Below, piece by piece: positions 60,616 through 64,000 of a DNA stretch of 64,000 nt; position 1 is the stretch's first letter, and each line of letters begins with the position of its first letter. A program made the position numbers and the translations under genes. This DNA comes from Acanthochlamys bracteata (taxonomy: Eukaryota; Streptophyta; Magnoliopsida; Pandanales; Velloziaceae). The stretch lies in the NCBI GenBank assembly GCA_019914995.1, contig CM034130.1, forward strand, positions 3,534,001 to 3,598,000, given 5' to 3'. Under the pieces are notes generated by a model. That model saw nothing but the letters and a program-made list of their open reading frames with translations. It was not told the DNA's origin and ran no database searches.

Positions 60616-63600
60616 TTACTGGATCTTTTGAGCTTTTGGTTTGACAGGTCTTGCTGGCTTGATGATATAACCGAGGACGATGAATACAATAGGAACTAGA
60701 GTGCCAACATAATAGACACTCTGGTATGCCGCAATTGTCTCGTGCAAGCTCAGTACCTTCCATAAAACAAAGTGTATAAGCAAATCACAGTTTTTTTCTT
60801 TAATTTACAAGAAAGTATTGTATATGCAAAATTGTGTTCACTGGAGAATGGTTGTTTTTATACATAAACCCCTTTTTTTGAGCATGCGACTGAATCTAAA
60901 ATTAATGTCTCATAAACGGGAACACTTATAGGTGGCAGTAATTTGATGGAAAAGGAACAAAGCAGCGCATTAGAAGCTAACCATGAAACCGATGCAGGAG
61001 TAGTTCAAAACAAGAAGTGTGTATGAAAAATTAACAAGCATCAGCAGCTTCTTGAGTACAACATTCTGAGCTGCTTGATACCATCTGTAAATAACTGCCA
61101 CAAGAATGCAATAAAAATTAGTAACTCAAACAGTTCTTGTAGATATATAGACCTAAAATTGACATGAATCAAACTTAAATTTCGTAGCTTAAAAGACATA
61201 ATACAAATGCTAAAAGTTACCTCGTGAGCCTGCAATCATCAATGCTGACTGAACAAAAAATATCATATATCCAGGGTACAGTCCCTGTCATCAACAGAAG
61301 AATAGAACTTCATTAAAAACTACCAGCACATACTTGGAAATGGACAAATATCAAATGCTGCATACAAGTTGACCTCTCAGATTCCACGTGACATGATATA
61401 AACATGTAATAATAATTTGTCGAAATCCCAACACCAAGCAGAAGAGGTTAGGAGATGAAAGTTTAACACATTAGGATACGGAAGAGACTCTACAAAGCAA
61501 AATGTCAATTGCTTCCATGATCTAGCAGGGACACAAGCACATACAATAGAGAAGTACTATCCACTAAAAAAGTAACTTGTTTCCCAGCATATAATTTTCA
61601 GGAAGACTGTGGAAAAGGAAAATGGAAACAACCAACAAAGATGTCGTAACAAGTTATCAATCATTAGATTAGCAAGCATTAATAGTCCGGGTATACTTTT
61701 TTAACTTTTCAATGAATCAAATCATTGACATAGCTGTCGCTTGCTAATTATTTGAAATTAAAAACCGTGTAAGATACTAACTATCACCAAAAGTTAAAAA
61801 CAAAAACTTCTATCACTTTACATGCTACTGAATCTCTTGTAAAGACATTGTACTCACATGCCAAACCGCGCTGACAGTCTGTGTAGCCAGCAACTGAAGA
61901 AAGCCTGGTTTCTTTCCCTTCTGATAAAGCCGCTCATAAACATCTAGAAACATGAAACTATGATTAGAAGCTATGTACTCATTAACGACATCTCTGCACT
62001 CTCATCAGGACGAGAGAAAGAGCCCTACATCTAATTGAAAGTATTTATAAAAAAATAAAAATAAAAAAAAAGGTAGGTGCCAGTACTGATAATGCCACAT
62101 CTCTACACTCTCATCAGGACAAGAGAAAGAGCCCTACATCTAATTGAACTTAAAAAAATTTTTTTAAAAACGAGGTCGGTGCCAGTACAGATAAAATGCC
62201 TGGTCCCTTGCAGGCATTTTGAACTATTTCCAATTCCTATGTGCATATAATACTTAACACTTATCCTATACATAAAGTAAGTATACTTCTGCTTACACCA
62301 TCCACAAGGTTTTCACAAAACTAAGGAACAAACAATGAGTTCAATAAACATATGGAAATTCACCGGGCACAGCATAATTTAGTAGACTAATCCTCAGGCA
62401 GATTTTGATGCTTGTGGTTCTGAAGAAGTTTCATATCCTAGTTTCTTTATTTATTGCTAAAAGTTCTCAAGTTCCCTATGGTCTAAAATAAAGCATGCAT
62501 TACAAGCACTACATATTCATCATGGACCAAGAATACTCACAGTAACGCAGCCAGGAGCTAACTTGAATATTCCACACAAGAGGTAACTGTACAGCACTAG
62601 TTGCAAGTTCAACCCCAAGAATGTCAACGTTCTTTGCACGGTCCCACCGTGGTTTTGGAGGAGAAGTATTTGACCAACCAGTAAAACCAAGACCAGAAAT
62701 GATGATCGAAGCTTCTGAAATAGACCAGATAAAATAATACTTCCAACGAGCAGTAAAACCAGACATGTACTGATAACTAAGGCATTTCCAGAAATCCCAT
62801 TCCTGGTAAGTTTGATCATTGAACCTTGAAAGAGGGAAATATGGGACCAAGTATAAGTATATGCCCATGCAAATGGCTGCTTGAAGTATAGCACGGAAAG
62901 TAGCGCCAAAAGGAGATGGCACTGGTCTGTCTTTAGTAGGGGCCCAAATCTAGAATTGACCAAAGAAAATACAAGGTTTGAAACATGGTTATCGCGAGCT
63001 TAAATGTGTGTATCGCATAGACTCGATTACATAGATGAAAACTAAGCAACATGAATGAGACAAGTTATTTTTGAACTTACGCCTTTCTTTTCAGTCCATT
63101 CAAGATAATCCTTCATTTCATATACTGGTCCTGCAAAGTGACTACCACAGCAGAGGCAGTACCCAATATACTCAGTGATTGAGGGACAACGAATCAAACG
63201 GTTTTTCTTTTGTGCATCTCGCAAACTTTCTTCTTTCAGTAAACCATCACTATAATTGATGGCACACGAAATAACCTTCAAAGTTAACACCATCAAAGCT
63301 CCTGTAGAGAGAGAACATGTTAGTAGGCAATTTTCCAGAAACATATAATGTAAAGCTTGAAATGTATGGGACCCATTAGCAGAGAAGCTAGTGGGTTACT
63401 AGGATAGAGAGCTTGACTGCTGTTGCTGTTGTGTACCAATAATTCCCTGTGTTGGATTATCTAGAAATAATATCATCATGGTTCTAATCACAATCATCCA
63501 ATGATTTTTAAACTGTCCTATTTTCCTCATTTCAATTATGGCCATGCTTCATGCGGAGTGCACAACAACAAATTTATTTTCATATGTGCTCAAAGGTATA

Positions 63601-63743
63601 GAACTTCTTCATAATTAACACAGCACTGAGATTATAAACTGTCATATAAACAATTTAAATAAGGTTCATAGAGCAGAATCTTGTTACCAGTTGCATCAAT
63701 GCCCCCTTCCTTCCACGCATCTCCACTCATGTAGTAGATATGG
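60616..63743 (-). CDS. LPLAT1: Lysophospholipid acyltransferase, MBOAT family (LPLAT/LPCAT), 3' part
   Basis: Seven in-phase exons: 63743-63688, 63301-63081, 62949-62541, 61943-61858, 61284-61221, 61094-60982 and 60756-60616 (TAA). They encode about 362 residues; the family is about 460, so roughly 100 N-terminal residues lie beyond the right edge. Family stretches include YYMSGDAWKEGGID, GYCLCCGSHFAGPVYEMKDY, ARWKYYFIWSISEASIIISG, WDRAKNVDILGVELA, and SAVWHGLYPGY with the conserved MBOAT histidine, the codon just before an exon border. Known: these ER membrane enzymes transfer acyl groups from acyl-CoA to lysophosphatidylcholine and other lysophospholipids (and the reverse), feeding acyl editing and triacylglycerol synthesis. 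The C-terminus is KPARPVKPKAQKIQ. LPLAT1 and LPLAT2 cannot be told apart here. Confidence 0.93.
61989..62195 (-). repeat. Tandem duplication, 109-bp unit, in an LPLAT intron
   Basis: Direct copies begin ACATCTCTGCACTCTCATCA at 61989 and ACATCTCTACACTCTCATCA at 62098, and share GAGAAAGAGCCCTACATCTAATTGAA and GTGCCAGTAC. The A-rich middles differ in length. The repeat lies in the intron between the exons at 62541 and 61943. Confidence 0.85.
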
Positions 63744-64000
63744 CTACAGAAACCAGAATGCCATGAGGTACTAATCAATAAGCACTTCACATTTACCCAA
63801 GGAGCCATTAAATTTATCATTACGCATGAGAGATATTATTTGCCTAATGGAAAGGTAATATTATAGCTCCTTTGATAAATATTAAAAACATCCAACTGGA
63901 AAACCCATCAAATTAGTTGCAAATGCCAAGGAGTTCCAATAAAAAGAGATTAAGATGATAAATTGGTGAAGTGCCTAAAATAGGTAGTCTTGTCCCATTG

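Noticed and set aside
62509..62540. Extension of the LPLAT frame past 62541 (EYSWSMMNM)
   Set aside because: A consensus donor GTGAGT starts at 62540, and the next exon at 61943 continues the family sequence (YVYERL).
1..64000. CRISPR arrays, rRNA, organellar insertions, LTR retrotransposons
   Set aside because: No regularly spaced repeats, no rRNA-like tracts, no clear organelle gene and no long gag-pol frame were seen on either strand.

Overview
The window is nuclear DNA from a flowering plant, most likely a eudicot. The evidence is an AT-rich background, introns with GT-AG borders, six recognisable intact plant genes plus two cut by the window edges, and many small non-autonomous DNA transposons. 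I could not fix the species. There is no rRNA, tRNA, CRISPR array or long retrotransposon ORF that I can support.

Layout, left to right. 69-236 (-): first coding exon of a gene that looks like a membrane-anchored RING-H2 protein, running off the left edge. 2226-7761 (+): SR splicing factor of the plant RS31/RS40/RS41 group, with an untranslated first exon and a good candidate poison exon in its first coding intron. 8-18.5 kb: AT-rich intergenic DNA with three inverted-repeat elements. 18656-20269 (+): single-exon MATE transporter of the ADS1/ABS3-DTX clade. 20.3-26.8 kb: intergenic, with four related AT-rich MITEs. 26824-30609 (-): peroxisome division protein PEX11 (C/D/E type), whose 2.6-kb second intron has collected nested MITEs; its 5' UTR exon probably lies near 32.2 kb. 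35573-37198 (-): armadillo-repeat protein. 42508-48021 (+): LIP1-type small GTPase. 51359-53072 (-): BAG1-type co-chaperone with a glutamine-rich tail. 60616-63743 (-): MBOAT lysophospholipid acyltransferase (LPLAT/LPCAT), 3' part only, running off the right edge.

The genes are housekeeping or signalling genes of unrelated pathways (ubiquitination, splicing, efflux, peroxisome division, clock/light signalling, Hsp70 regulation, phospholipid remodelling). I see no operon-like or biosynthetic clustering. Exon joins were checked by hand for reading phase and agree in the five multi-exon genes that can be followed (SR, PEX11, LIP1, BAG, LPLAT).

The most interesting features are at the DNA-structure and splicing level: the candidate poison exon of the SR gene, partial duplications of exon starts together with their splice acceptors in LIP1, tandem duplications of about 110 bp in two unrelated introns, nested transposons in PEX11, a 39-bp in-frame minisatellite in BAG, TCP/site II promoter clusters, and a dispersed family of at least nine AT-rich MITEs. 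I did not find a convincing new molecular system.
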